Source: Paraburkholderia aspalathi
Lineage (GTDB): Bacteria > Pseudomonadota > Gammaproteobacteria > Burkholderiales > Burkholderiaceae
DNA length: 64,000 nucleotides
NCBI RefSeq assembly: GCF_900116445.1
Contig: NZ_FPBH01000027.1
Span: 62,001-126,000, forward strand
Direction of reading: 5' to 3'
The translations under genes were made by a program, and so were the position numbers. The first letter of the stretch is position 1, and each line of letters begins with the position of its first letter. A model generated the notes under the pieces. The model did not search any database and was not told the origin of the DNA. It saw only the letters and a list, made by a program, of their open reading frames with translations. Shown here in pieces: positions 16,830-24,170 of the stretch.

Positions 16830-17603
16830 ATGGCTCTAGCTAAACGCATCATCCCCTGTCTCGACGTCACGGCTGGCCGCGTGGTCAAGGGCGTCAACTT
16901 CGTCGAACTGCGCGATGCGGGCGACCCGGTCGAAATTGCGCGCCGCTACGACGATCAGGGCGCCGACGAACTGACCTTCCTTGACATCACCGCCACCTCC
17001 GACCAGCGCGATCTGATTCTGCCGATCATCGAAGCGGTCGCTTCCCAGGTGTTCATTCCGCTGACGGTCGGCGGCGGCGTGCGCGCTGTCGAAGATGTGC
17101 GGCGGCTGTTGAACGCGGGTGCGGACAAGATCAGCATGAACTCGTCGGCGGTCGCGAATCCGCAACTCGTGCGCGACGCGACGGACAAATACGGCTCGCA
17201 ATGCATCGTCGTCGCCATCGACGCGAAGCGCGTCTCCGCGGACGGCGAACCGCCGCGCTGGGAAGTCTTCACGCACGGCGGGCGCAAGGCCACCGGCCTC
17301 GAAGCCGTTGAATGGGCGCGCAAGATGGCCGAACTGGGCGCCGGAGAAATCCTGCTGACCAGCATGGACCGCGACGGCACCAAGAGCGGCTTCGATCTCG
17401 CGCTCACGCGGGCAGTGTCCGACGCGGTGTCGATTCCGGTGATCGCCTCGGGTGGTGTCGGCTCGCTGCAGCATCTGGCCGACGGCATCAAGAGTGGTCA
17501 CGCGGACGCAGTGCTCGCCGCCAGCATCTTCCACTACGGCGAACACACCGTGGGCGAGGCCAAGCGCTTCATGGCCGATCAAGGCATTTCGGTGAGGTTG
17601 TGA
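16830..17603 (+). CDS. hisF: Imidazole glycerol phosphate synthase cyclase subunit HisF
   Basis: 257-residue TIM barrel that uses ammonia from HisH to form imidazole glycerol phosphate and AICAR. Catalytic Asp residues appear in RIIPCLDVTAGRVVKGVNF and LLTSMDRDGTKSGFD; phosphate loops TVGGGVRAVEDV and VIASGGVGSLQHL are intact. It is preceded by 228 bases without a gene, in which I see no clear promoter or hairpin. hisI starts one base after its stop. Confidence 0.96.
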   Translation: MALAKRIIPCLDVTAGRVVKGVNFVELRDAGDPVEIARRYDDQGADELTFLDITATSDQRDLILPIIEAVASQVFIPLTVGGGVRAVEDVRRLLNAGADKISMNSSAVANPQLVRDATDKYGSQCIVVAIDAKRVSADGEPPRWEVFTHGGRKATGLEAVEWARKMAELGAGEILLTSMDRDGTKSGFDLALTRAVSDAVSIPVIASGGVGSLQHLADGIKSGHADAVLAASIFHYGEHTVGEAKRFMADQGISVRL

Positions 17604-17604
17604 C

Positions 17605-18015
17605 GTGGTGAATTCCTCGGCAGTAGAGTGGCTCGACAAGGTCCGGTGGGACGCGAACGGCCTCGTGCCGGTGATCGCGCAGGAAGCCTCGACCAACGAC
17701 GTGCTGATGTTCGCGTGGATGAATCGCGAAGCTTTGGCGAAAACCGTCGAATCCGGCCGCGCGGTGTATTTCTCGCGCTCGCGCCAACGCTTGTGGTTCA
17801 AGGGCGAAGAGTCCGGTCACGTGCAGCATGTGCATGAAGTGCGGCTCGATTGCGACGAAGACGTCGTGCTGCTGAAGGTCGAGCAGGTGTCGGGCATTGC
17901 GTGCCACACCGGCCGCCACTCGTGTTTTTTCCAGAAATTCGAAGGCACGGTTGAAGATGGCGACTGGGTCGCCGTCGATCCCGTGCTGAAAGACCCCGAA
18001 CACATCTACAAATGA
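17605..18015 (+). CDS. hisI: Phosphoribosyl-AMP cyclohydrolase HisI
   Basis: 136-residue monofunctional cyclohydrolase opening the purine ring of PR-AMP. DVLMFAWMNREALAKT, the magnesium/zinc ligands in VRLDCDEDVVLLKVEQ, and the two Cys in GIACHTGRHSCFF are typical. Two GTG codons are adjacent at 17605 and 17608; either could start translation, one base after the hisF stop. Enterobacteria fuse HisI and HisE; here hisE is a separate gene overlapping by ATGA. Confidence 0.95.
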   Translation: MVNSSAVEWLDKVRWDANGLVPVIAQEASTNDVLMFAWMNREALAKTVESGRAVYFSRSRQRLWFKGEESGHVQHVHEVRLDCDEDVVLLKVEQVSGIACHTGRHSCFFQKFEGTVEDGDWVAVDPVLKDPEHIYK

Positions 18016-18404
18016 CGCAATCCACGCAATCCACCGACTCGGCTTCGTCCACCAAGGACACGCTGCTGCGCCTCGCGGCCATCATCGACAGCCGCAAGGG
18101 CGGCGATCCGGACGTCTCGTACGTGTCGCGCCTGTTCCACAAAGGCGATGACGCGATTCTCAAGAAGATCGGCGAAGAGGCCACCGAAGTCGTGCTGGCC
18201 GCCAAAGACACCCGCCACGGCGGCGCGCCGAAAGCGCTGGTCGGCGAAGTGGCGGACCTCTGGTTCCACTGTCTCGTGATGCTGTCGCATTTCGACCTGA
18301 GCCCGGCGGACGTGCTTGCCGAACTCGAGCGTCGCGAAGGCTTGTCGGGCATCGAGGAGAAGGCGCTGCGCAAGAGCCGCGAGCGCGAAGAGAACGGCGA
18401 CTGA
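18012..18404 (+). CDS. hisE: Phosphoribosyl-ATP pyrophosphatase HisE
   Basis: 130-residue all-helical MazG-like pyrophosphatase removing PPi from PR-ATP. The motif ILKKIGEEATEVVLAAKD carries the metal-binding Glu residues, and LVGEVADLWFHCLVML is the second metal helix. SYVSRLFHKGDDAI is also typical. The N-terminal 16 residues are Ser/Thr-rich filler. Overlaps hisI by four bases; last histidine gene in the cluster. Confidence 0.94.
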   Translation: MTQSTQSTDSASSTKDTLLRLAAIIDSRKGGDPDVSYVSRLFHKGDDAILKKIGEEATEVVLAAKDTRHGGAPKALVGEVADLWFHCLVMLSHFDLSPADVLAELERREGLSGIEEKALRKSREREENGD

Positions 18405-18509
18405 TTGTCGCCACCTTGTCGTTACCTTGCCGCCGCGTCTTGAAGTGGCGAACGTCGGCACCCACATTGCACTGAACGAACAGGATCGCATCCTCGGGAG
18501 GACGCAAGC

Positions 18510-18905
18510 ATGGAACAGTCGCAAGGAAATTATCCGCCGCCGGTCTACCGCAACGCGATCGAGCCAGAGCGCGAACGCAGTCTGCGCACGCTCACGCATG
18601 TGCTGTACGCGCTATATGCGGTTCATTGGCTGACGGGTGGTCTGACGATTCTGATCGCGATCATCATCAACTACGTGAAGCGGCCCGATGTGGTGGGCAC
18701 GCCTTACGAAGCGCATTTCGAGTGGCAGATCCGCTCGTTCTGGATGGCCTTGCTGGGTTATGCGATCGGCGGTGTGCTGCTGTTCGTGGTGATCGGCATT
18801 CCGGTCCTGTGGGCCGTCAGCATCTGGATGTTGTACCGTATTATCAAAGGCTGGCTGTATCTGTACGATAACAAGCCGCTCGCGAACCCGCGTGGCTGGT
18901 TCTGA
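18510..18905 (+). CDS. Small membrane protein, DUF4870-like
   Basis: 131 residues with three hydrophobic segments: YALYAVHWLTGGLTILIAIIINYV, FWMALLGYAIGGVLLFVVIGIPVLWAVSIWMLY and a short one ending IIKGWLYLYDNKP. The pattern of a loop with YEAHFEWQIRSFW between helices is what is seen in DUF4870-type proteins, whose function is unknown. GGGAGG lies before the ATG. It follows hisE by 105 bases and is read in the same direction as the HIT gene; linkage to histidine synthesis is not implied. Confidence 0.75.
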   Translation: MEQSQGNYPPPVYRNAIEPERERSLRTLTHVLYALYAVHWLTGGLTILIAIIINYVKRPDVVGTPYEAHFEWQIRSFWMALLGYAIGGVLLFVVIGIPVLWAVSIWMLYRIIKGWLYLYDNKPLANPRGWF

Positions 18906-18987
18906 GTTGAGTCCGGCTGCGGCCGGGCCGGATATGAGCCGTGCCGCATCACGCTTCGCGCTCTAGCCATACTGTGTCAGGAATACG

Positions 18988-19353
18988 ATGAGCCACGACC
19001 CGAACTGCCTTTTCTGCAAGATCGCCGCCGGCGAGATTCCGTCGACCAAAGTCCATGAAGACGACGAATTCGTTGCCTTCCGTGATATTCGTCCGGCCGC
19101 TGAAACGCACGTGCTGGTGATTCCCCGCAAACACATCGCCACGCTGTCGAATTGCACCGAAAGCGACGCACCGCTGCTTGGTAGAATGCTTGTTCTGGTG
19201 GCGCGTCTGGCCGACCAGCTGGGCGTGGCGTACACCGGCGGCGAAACCGGTTTTCGTACGGTCATCAATACGGGGCCGGGCGGTGGCCAAGAGGTGTATC
19301 ACCTGCATGCGCACATCCTCGCCGGGCCGCGTCCGTGGCAGCGCATGGGCTGA
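18988..19353 (+). CDS. HIT-family nucleotide hydrolase (HinT-like)
   Basis: 121-residue histidine-triad protein. The triad HLHAHIL is at the C-terminal side, the central His being the nucleophile that attacks phosphoramidates of AMP. CLFCKIAAGEIPSTKVHEDDEFVAFRDIRPAAETHVLVIPRKHI is the standard first half, and the Cys pair of the N-terminus is kept. HinT proteins hydrolyse adenosine phosphoramidates and aminoacyl-adenylates. A his-cluster/hinT neighbourhood is common in proteobacteria (from general knowledge of gene order). Confidence 0.93.
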   Translation: MSHDPNCLFCKIAAGEIPSTKVHEDDEFVAFRDIRPAAETHVLVIPRKHIATLSNCTESDAPLLGRMLVLVARLADQLGVAYTGGETGFRTVINTGPGGGQEVYHLHAHILAGPRPWQRMG

Positions 19354-19620
19354 CGGGCGGGCTGATAGAGCGGGCTCGTAAATAACCGCGAGCTGCGAGG
19401 CGCGCAGCGAGTTTTGGCCGTTGAGAATAGCAGGGCCGTTTTTTTGCTGCACTGTAACGACGCCGACGCGATCGTCAGGTCACAATGGCACACCGTGTCG
19501 TGGGTTGAATCGAAACAGCTCGCGGCAACGTATAGATGGAGCGTACGCGCTTCGATTCACGCCGCAAGGCGCACGAGTTTTGCCGCATCACGTGCGGTGT
19601 CGGGGTTAAGGAGAGTAGTC

Positions 19621-19860
19621 ATGGGTTCGTTGAGCATTTGGCATTGGCTGATCGTGTTGCTGATCGTGGCGCTCGTGTTCGGCACGAAGAAGCTGCGCAA
19701 TATCGGCACCGATCTGGGTGGCGCGGTGAAGGGCTTCAAGGAAGGCATGAAGGAAGCCGAAACGCCCGCAGGCGAAGCGCAGCAGCGCGAACTGCCGCGC
19801 AATGGCGCGGTAGATGTGGATGCGAAGGAAAAGACGCCGCGTTCCGGCGATTACCGCTAA
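19621..19860 (+). CDS. tatA: Twin-arginine translocase subunit TatA
   Basis: 79 residues: a short N-terminal transmembrane helix (IWHWLIVLLIVALVFGTKKL), the FGTKKLRNIG hinge and an amphipathic helix DLGGAVKGFKEGMKEAE, then a polar tail. This is the classical TatA layout of the pore-forming subunit that moves folded proteins across the inner membrane. A strong AAGGAGAG precedes ATG 19621. The Rieske protein encoded at 23.5 kb, with twin Arg near its N-terminus, is a plausible Tat client. Confidence 0.94.
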   Translation: MGSLSIWHWLIVLLIVALVFGTKKLRNIGTDLGGAVKGFKEGMKEAETPAGEAQQRELPRNGAVDVDAKEKTPRSGDYR

Positions 19861-19899
19861 GCCGCGGCCCAACCGCGTTACTGACGGACACTTCACTTC

Positions 19900-20418
19900 A
19901 TGCTGGACCTCGGTCTAACCAAGATGGCGCTGATCGGCGTCGTCGCGCTGGTCGTACTCGGGCCTGAGCGCCTGCCTCGCGTTGCCCGCACGGCCGGCGC
20001 GCTGTTCGGCCGCGCGCAGCGGTATATCAACGACGTGAAGGCCGAAGTCACCCGCGAAATCGAACTCGACGAATTGCGTCGCATGAAAACCGAGTTCGAA
20101 GCGGCGGCGAGCAACGTCGAAACCAACGTTCAGGACAATCTGCGCAAGCACGAAACGGAACTGAACGACGCTTGGAATAGCGGCACGTCGGTGTCGCCGA
20201 GCATTGCCGGCGGCGCGCTGGAAGATGTCAGCAATTCGCCGTGGCAGACCAGCACGCCACCGTCAGGCCCCAAGCGCAAGAACTGGCGCGTCAAGCAGAC
20301 CGCCATGCCCACCTGGTACAAGCGCGCCACCACGCGCCGCACGCGTGTGCAGTCGGGCGCGGCGCGCGTGGCGCGGCATACGCCGGCCACCATGCGTCGT
20401 CCGACGCGGTTTTTCTGA
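19900..20418 (+). CDS. tatB: Twin-arginine translocase subunit TatB
   Basis: 172 residues. MLDLGLTKMALIGVVALVVLGPERLPRVARTAG is the TatB membrane helix and the GPERLP hinge that distinguishes TatB from TatA; a long amphipathic, charged helix follows (KAEVTREIELDELRRMKTEFEAAAS). The C-terminal 70 residues are Ser/Pro/Arg-rich and variable. TatB with TatC recognises twin-arginine signal peptides. It lies 39 bases after tatA and 34 before tatC, a standard tatABC operon. Confidence 0.93.
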   Translation: MLDLGLTKMALIGVVALVVLGPERLPRVARTAGALFGRAQRYINDVKAEVTREIELDELRRMKTEFEAAASNVETNVQDNLRKHETELNDAWNSGTSVSPSIAGGALEDVSNSPWQTSTPPSGPKRKNWRVKQTAMPTWYKRATTRRTRVQSGAARVARHTPATMRRPTRFF

Positions 20419-20452
20419 TGATCAGAACGACAATCTCTAACCGAGGGCCGGT

Positions 20453-21232
20453 GTGAGCGACCCCCAGCAAACCCAGGACGAAGGCACTGAAGAGACCTTC
20501 ATTTCCCACCTCGTTGAACTGCGCGACCGTATCATCCGCGCCGGCCTTGCCGTCATCGTGGTGTTTGTCGGGCTCGTGTATTGGGCGCCGGATATCTTCC
20601 GGCTGCTGGCGCGGCCCTTGATGCAGAATCTGCCGAAGGACGGCAAGATGATCGTCACCGACGTCACCGGCTCGTTCTTCGTGCCGATGAAGGTGACCAT
20701 GCTCGTCGCCTTCGTGATCGCGCTGCCGATCGTGCTGTACCAGATCTGGGCGTTCGTTGCGCCGGGTCTGTATCAGCACGAGAAGAAGCTGGTCGGGCCG
20801 CTGGTGGGCAGCAGCTACACGCTGTTCCTGTGCGGCATGGCGTTCGCGTACTTCGTAGTGTTTCCGACCATCTTTCGCGTGATGGCGCACTACAACGCGC
20901 CGCTCGGCGCGGAGATGACCACCGATATCGATAACTACCTGAGCTTCGTGCTCACCATGTTCCTTGCGTTCGGCGTGACGTTCGAAGTGCCGATTGTCGT
21001 GGTGCTGCTGGTCCGCATGAACGTGCTGACCATCAAGAAGCTCAAGGAAATCCGGCCGTATGTGATCGTGGGTGCGTTCGTGATTTCGGCGGTGGTGACG
21101 CCGCCGGATGTGTTCTCGCAGCTGATTCTGGCGATTCCGCTGATCGTGCTGTACGAGGCGGGCATCATCGCGGCGCGGTTGATTGTCGGCAAGCAGAAAC
21201 CCGTGATTGCGGAAGATAGTCCGCCAGGTTGA
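20453..21232 (+). CDS. tatC: Twin-arginine translocase subunit TatC
   Basis: 259-residue six-helix protein. FISHLVELRDRIIRAG is the cytoplasmic signal-peptide site, followed by the periplasmic cap and FVAPGLYQHEKKLVGPLV. Later FGVTFEVPIVVVLLVRMN contains the conserved membrane-buried Glu, and AVVTPPDVFSQLILAIPLIVLYEAGI is diagnostic. The start is GTG. The gene is followed by a strong bidirectional terminator shared with the convergent protease gene. Confidence 0.95.
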   Translation: MSDPQQTQDEGTEETFISHLVELRDRIIRAGLAVIVVFVGLVYWAPDIFRLLARPLMQNLPKDGKMIVTDVTGSFFVPMKVTMLVAFVIALPIVLYQIWAFVAPGLYQHEKKLVGPLVGSSYTLFLCGMAFAYFVVFPTIFRVMAHYNAPLGAEMTTDIDNYLSFVLTMFLAFGVTFEVPIVVVLLVRMNVLTIKKLKEIRPYVIVGAFVISAVVTPPDVFSQLILAIPLIVLYEAGIIAARLIVGKQKPVIAEDSPPG

Positions 21233-21255
21233 ACGGCAGCACAGAGAGACAAACA

Positions 21256-21289
21256 AAAAAGGGCAGTCCATCACGGACTGCCCTTTTTG
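21256..21289. terminator. Bidirectional terminator between tatC and the DegS-like gene
   Basis: A near-perfect stem AAAAAGGGCAGTCC / GGACTGCCCTTTTT with a short ATCAC loop. A-tract and T-tract flank the stem, so it can end transcription from tatC (+) and from the convergent protease gene (-). Confidence 0.9.
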
Positions 21290-21338
21290 TTTGGCGACGG
21301 CGTTGCGCGCATCAATAACCGCAACGCCTCTCGCACTA

Positions 21339-22562
21339 TCAACCGCCGTCGTCGTCCTGCTGATCGCCGCCGCCGTTGTCCTCGGCCGGTTGCTTCGGCG
21401 GAGGCGGGCGCTTGCCGATCGTCACTTCCAGATCCATCTCGTGGCTCTTGCGCACCAGATGAACCTTCGCCGCCGTGCCCGGCTTGATCTGCGCAATGAC
21501 GTTCAACAGGCGCGTGGTGTCGGTGATCTCCTGGCCGTTCACGCTCACCAGGATGTCGCCCGGCTTGATACCCGCACGGTCGGCCGGACCGTTCTTCAGC
21601 ACGCCCGCGACAATCGCGCCCGACTTCTGCTCGAGCCCGAACGATTCGGCGATTTCCGGCGTCACGTCCTGCGGCTCCACGCCGATCCAGCCGCGCGTGA
21701 CCGAGCCCGTCGTGATGATGCTCTCCAGCACGCTGCGCGCGGTCGAGACCGGAATCGCAAAGCCGATGCCGAGCGAGCCGCCCGAGCGTGAATAGATGGC
21801 GGTATTGATGCCGAGCAGATTGCCGTTCACGTCGACCAGCGCACCGCCCGAGTTGCCGGGGTTGATGGCCGCGTCGGTTTGAATGAAGTTTTCGAAGGTG
21901 TTGATGCCGAGGTGATTGCGCCCCAGCGCGCTGACAATGCCCATGGTCACCGTCTGGCCGACGCCGAACGGATTGCCGATCGCCAGCACCACGTCGCCCA
22001 CGCGCGTCTGGTCCATGCGGCCGAGCGTGATGGTGGGCAGGTTGGTCATGTTGACCTTCAGTACGGCCAGATCGGTCTCAGGATCGACGCCGATCACCTT
22101 GGCATTGGTGGTGCGGCCGTCGGCGAGCGCGATTTCGATCTGATCGGCGCCGTCCACGACGTGCTGGTTCGTTAGAATGTAACCTTCCGAACTCACTATC
22201 ACCCCAGAGCCGAGATTCGACGCGGGTTGCTCCTGCTGCTTGCCTTTGTTCTTGTCGCCGAAGAAGTAGCGGAACAGCGGATCTTTCGCGCGTGGGTCGG
22301 GTGGCAGCGAGCCATCCTTGCTGGAGAAGACATTGACGACCGCGGGCATGGCCTTTTGCGCGGCGTCTGCATACGACGCCTGTGCAGGACCCGTGCCGAT
22401 GCCTGGCGCCACTTCCCGAAGGGCGACGATCGGTTCGGCGAGCTGCTTGCCGAATTGCCCTTGACGCTGGAGCCACTGCGGTTTGAGGGTCGCAATGATG
22501 AACATCAGCGCCAACAGCACAGTCACCGCTTGGGCAAAGAACAGCCAAAAGCGTCTAAGCAT
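21339..22562 (-). CDS. DegS/AlgW-like periplasmic serine protease (trypsin + one PDZ)
   Basis: 407 residues. An uncleaved N-terminal helix (FWLFFAQAVTVLLALMFIIATL) should anchor it to the inner membrane. The trypsin-like domain has the triad His in ILTNQHVVDG, Asp in DPETDLAVLKV and Ser in INPGNSGGALVD. Only one PDZ domain follows (GIKPGDILVSVNGQEITD), as in DegS/AlgW and unlike DegP/DegQ with two. The tail is Pro-rich then Asp/Gly-rich. DegS proteins start the envelope-stress cascade; that role here is inferred. It is divergent from the Nif3-like gene with only 19 bases between start codons. Confidence 0.9.
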   Translation of the reverse strand: MLRRFWLFFAQAVTVLLALMFIIATLKPQWLQRQGQFGKQLAEPIVALREVAPGIGTGPAQASYADAAQKAMPAVVNVFSSKDGSLPPDPRAKDPLFRYFFGDKNKGKQQEQPASNLGSGVIVSSEGYILTNQHVVDGADQIEIALADGRTTNAKVIGVDPETDLAVLKVNMTNLPTITLGRMDQTRVGDVVLAIGNPFGVGQTVTMGIVSALGRNHLGINTFENFIQTDAAINPGNSGGALVDVNGNLLGINTAIYSRSGGSLGIGFAIPVSTARSVLESIITTGSVTRGWIGVEPQDVTPEIAESFGLEQKSGAIVAGVLKNGPADRAGIKPGDILVSVNGQEITDTTRLLNVIAQIKPGTAAKVHLVRKSHEMDLEVTIGKRPPPPKQPAEDNGGGDQQDDDGG

Positions 22563-22581
22563 CTGAAGACTAGAGGTTTAT

Positions 22582-23328
22582 ATGGATCGGATCGAACTTG
22601 AATTGTACTTGAACAATCTCCTTGAAACCGCGCGCTTCAAGGACTATTGCCCCAATGGATTGCAGGTGGAAGGCCGGCGCAGGATCAATAAGCTCGCGAC
22701 CGGCGTGACGGCTTCCGTGGCCTTTCTCGAAGCCGCGCTCGACTGGGGCGCGGACGCGGTGCTGGTCCATCACGGCTACTTCTGGCGCAACGAGGCGCCG
22801 CAGATCACCGGCCGCAAACACGCGCGGCTTAAGCTCCTGATCGCCAACGACCTGAACCTGTTCGCCTATCACCTGCCGCTCGACGACCATCCTGAGTTCG
22901 GCAACAACGCGCAGATCGGCGCGAAGATGGGCTGGATCAGCGACGCGCGCTTCGGCGAGAACGATCTCGGCTGGCTCGCCACGTTTCCGATGCCGATCAC
23001 GCTCGCGCATTTCACCGCGCAAGTCGAGCAGACGCTCGGCCGCGCGCCGCTCGTGTTCGGCGACCCGGATCGCGAACTGCGCCGCGTGGGCTGGTGCACG
23101 GGCGCCGCGCAAGGCATGTTCGACGCCGCCATCAATGCCGGCGCGGATGTCTACCTGACCGGCGAAGTGTCGGAGTCGGTAATGCACACCTCGGCGGAAA
23201 GCGGCGTGGCGTTCCTCGCGGCCGGCCATCACGCCACCGAGCGTTTCGGCGTCCAAGCGGTGGGCAAGCATCTGTCCGAGCAGTTCGATATCGAACACGT
23301 GTTTATCGATATCCCCAATCCCGTCTGA
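22582..23328 (+). CDS. Nif3-like dinuclear metal-centre protein (YbgI family)
   Basis: 248-residue NIF3/YbgI family protein. The metal ligands appear in DAVLVHHGYFWR (His pair), FAYHLPLDDHPEFGNNAQIG, and near the end FLAAGHHATERFGVQAVGKHLSE. The fold is a toroidal hexamer with a two-metal site; molecular function is disputed, with GTP cyclohydrolase I type 2 a common but poorly supported label. AGAGG lies five bases before the ATG. It precedes the petABC genes by about 220 bases. Confidence 0.9.
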   Translation: MDRIELELYLNNLLETARFKDYCPNGLQVEGRRRINKLATGVTASVAFLEAALDWGADAVLVHHGYFWRNEAPQITGRKHARLKLLIANDLNLFAYHLPLDDHPEFGNNAQIGAKMGWISDARFGENDLGWLATFPMPITLAHFTAQVEQTLGRAPLVFGDPDRELRRVGWCTGAAQGMFDAAINAGADVYLTGEVSESVMHTSAESGVAFLAAGHHATERFGVQAVGKHLSEQFDIEHVFIDIPNPV

Positions 23329-23383
23329 ATTGAAAATCGGCATTAGATAAGAAAAAGGCACGAATAACGTAGAGGGCGCTTAA

Positions 23384-23497
23384 AAGGAGGTGCAAAAAAG
23401 TTTGCGATCCGTACGGAGAAACCCTGACTTATCAAGGGCTTCGCACGGTTTTTGGCAATGGGGCCTTGTAAATGCCGACTCCATTCGCGCAAACTAG
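23384..23497 (+). other. Strong Shine-Dalgarno before a possible 31-codon leader ORF upstream of petA
   Basis: AAGGAGGTG at 23384-23392 is an almost perfect anti-16S match but precedes no annotated gene. The nearest in-frame start is a TTG at 23402, 11 bases after the last G of AGGAGG, opening 31 codons to TAG at 23497 (product begins LRSVRRNPDLSRASHG). It is small, lacks homology I can recognise and ends 53 bases before the petA start. It may be a leader peptide or chance. Confidence 0.3.
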
Positions 23498-23549
23498 CGG
23501 CGGTAGAAGCGACGTGAAGGAAAAATCCAACTCAGAAGTGGGGCGTGTA

Positions 23550-24170
23550 ATGCGAGACAAGGAAGATGAACGCGTCGACGGCGGCCGCCGTACCTGGCTG
23601 ATAGCGACGACCGTAGCAGGTGGCATAGGAGGCGTTGCCACTGTCGTACCCTTTGTTGGTTCGTTTGCACCATCTGAAAAGGCCAAGGCGGCAGGCGCCC
23701 CGGTCGAAGTCGATATCAGTGATCTCAAACCCGGCGACATGAAGACGGTCGCCTGGCGCGGTAAACCCGTGTGGATCATCAACCGCACCGACAGAATGCT
23801 GGCCGATGTCCAGAAAGCCGATAACGAAGTAGCGGATCCCCACACCAAGAATCCTTTTTCGATGCCGTTGCCGGAGTACTGCAACAACGAATTCCGTTCG
23901 CGCACCGATCACAAGAATCTTTTCGTCGCCGTCGCCGTGTGCACCCATCTGGGCTGCACGCCGACGCCGCGCTTCCAGGAGGGCGCGCAGCCCAATCTTC
24001 CCGACGACTGGCCAGGCGGCTTCCTGTGCCCGTGCCACGGCTCGACCTATGACATGGCCGGCCGCGTCTTCAAGAACAAACCTGCGCCGCAGAACCTCGA
24101 CATCCCGCCTTACATGTTCACGTCGGCCACCGGCCTCGTGATCGGCAAGGACGAGAAAGGAGAAGCGTAA
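23550..24170 (+). CDS. petA: Ubiquinol-cytochrome c reductase iron-sulfur (Rieske) subunit PetA
   Basis: 206 residues. The N-terminus GGRRTWLIATTVAGGIGGVATVVPFVGSF is a Tat-type anchor: twin Arg before a single uncleaved transmembrane helix. The Rieske cluster ligands are in CTHLGC and CPCHGSTYD, two Cys and two His. It passes electrons from ubiquinol at the Qo site to cytochrome c1. A start at 23472 would add 26 residues; ATG 23550 gives the family-typical beginning MRDKEDERVD. Its stop shares a base with the petB start (TAATG). Confidence 0.94.
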   Translation: MRDKEDERVDGGRRTWLIATTVAGGIGGVATVVPFVGSFAPSEKAKAAGAPVEVDISDLKPGDMKTVAWRGKPVWIINRTDRMLADVQKADNEVADPHTKNPFSMPLPEYCNNEFRSRTDHKNLFVAVAVCTHLGCTPTPRFQEGAQPNLPDDWPGGFLCPCHGSTYDMAGRVFKNKPAPQNLDIPPYMFTSATGLVIGKDEKGEA

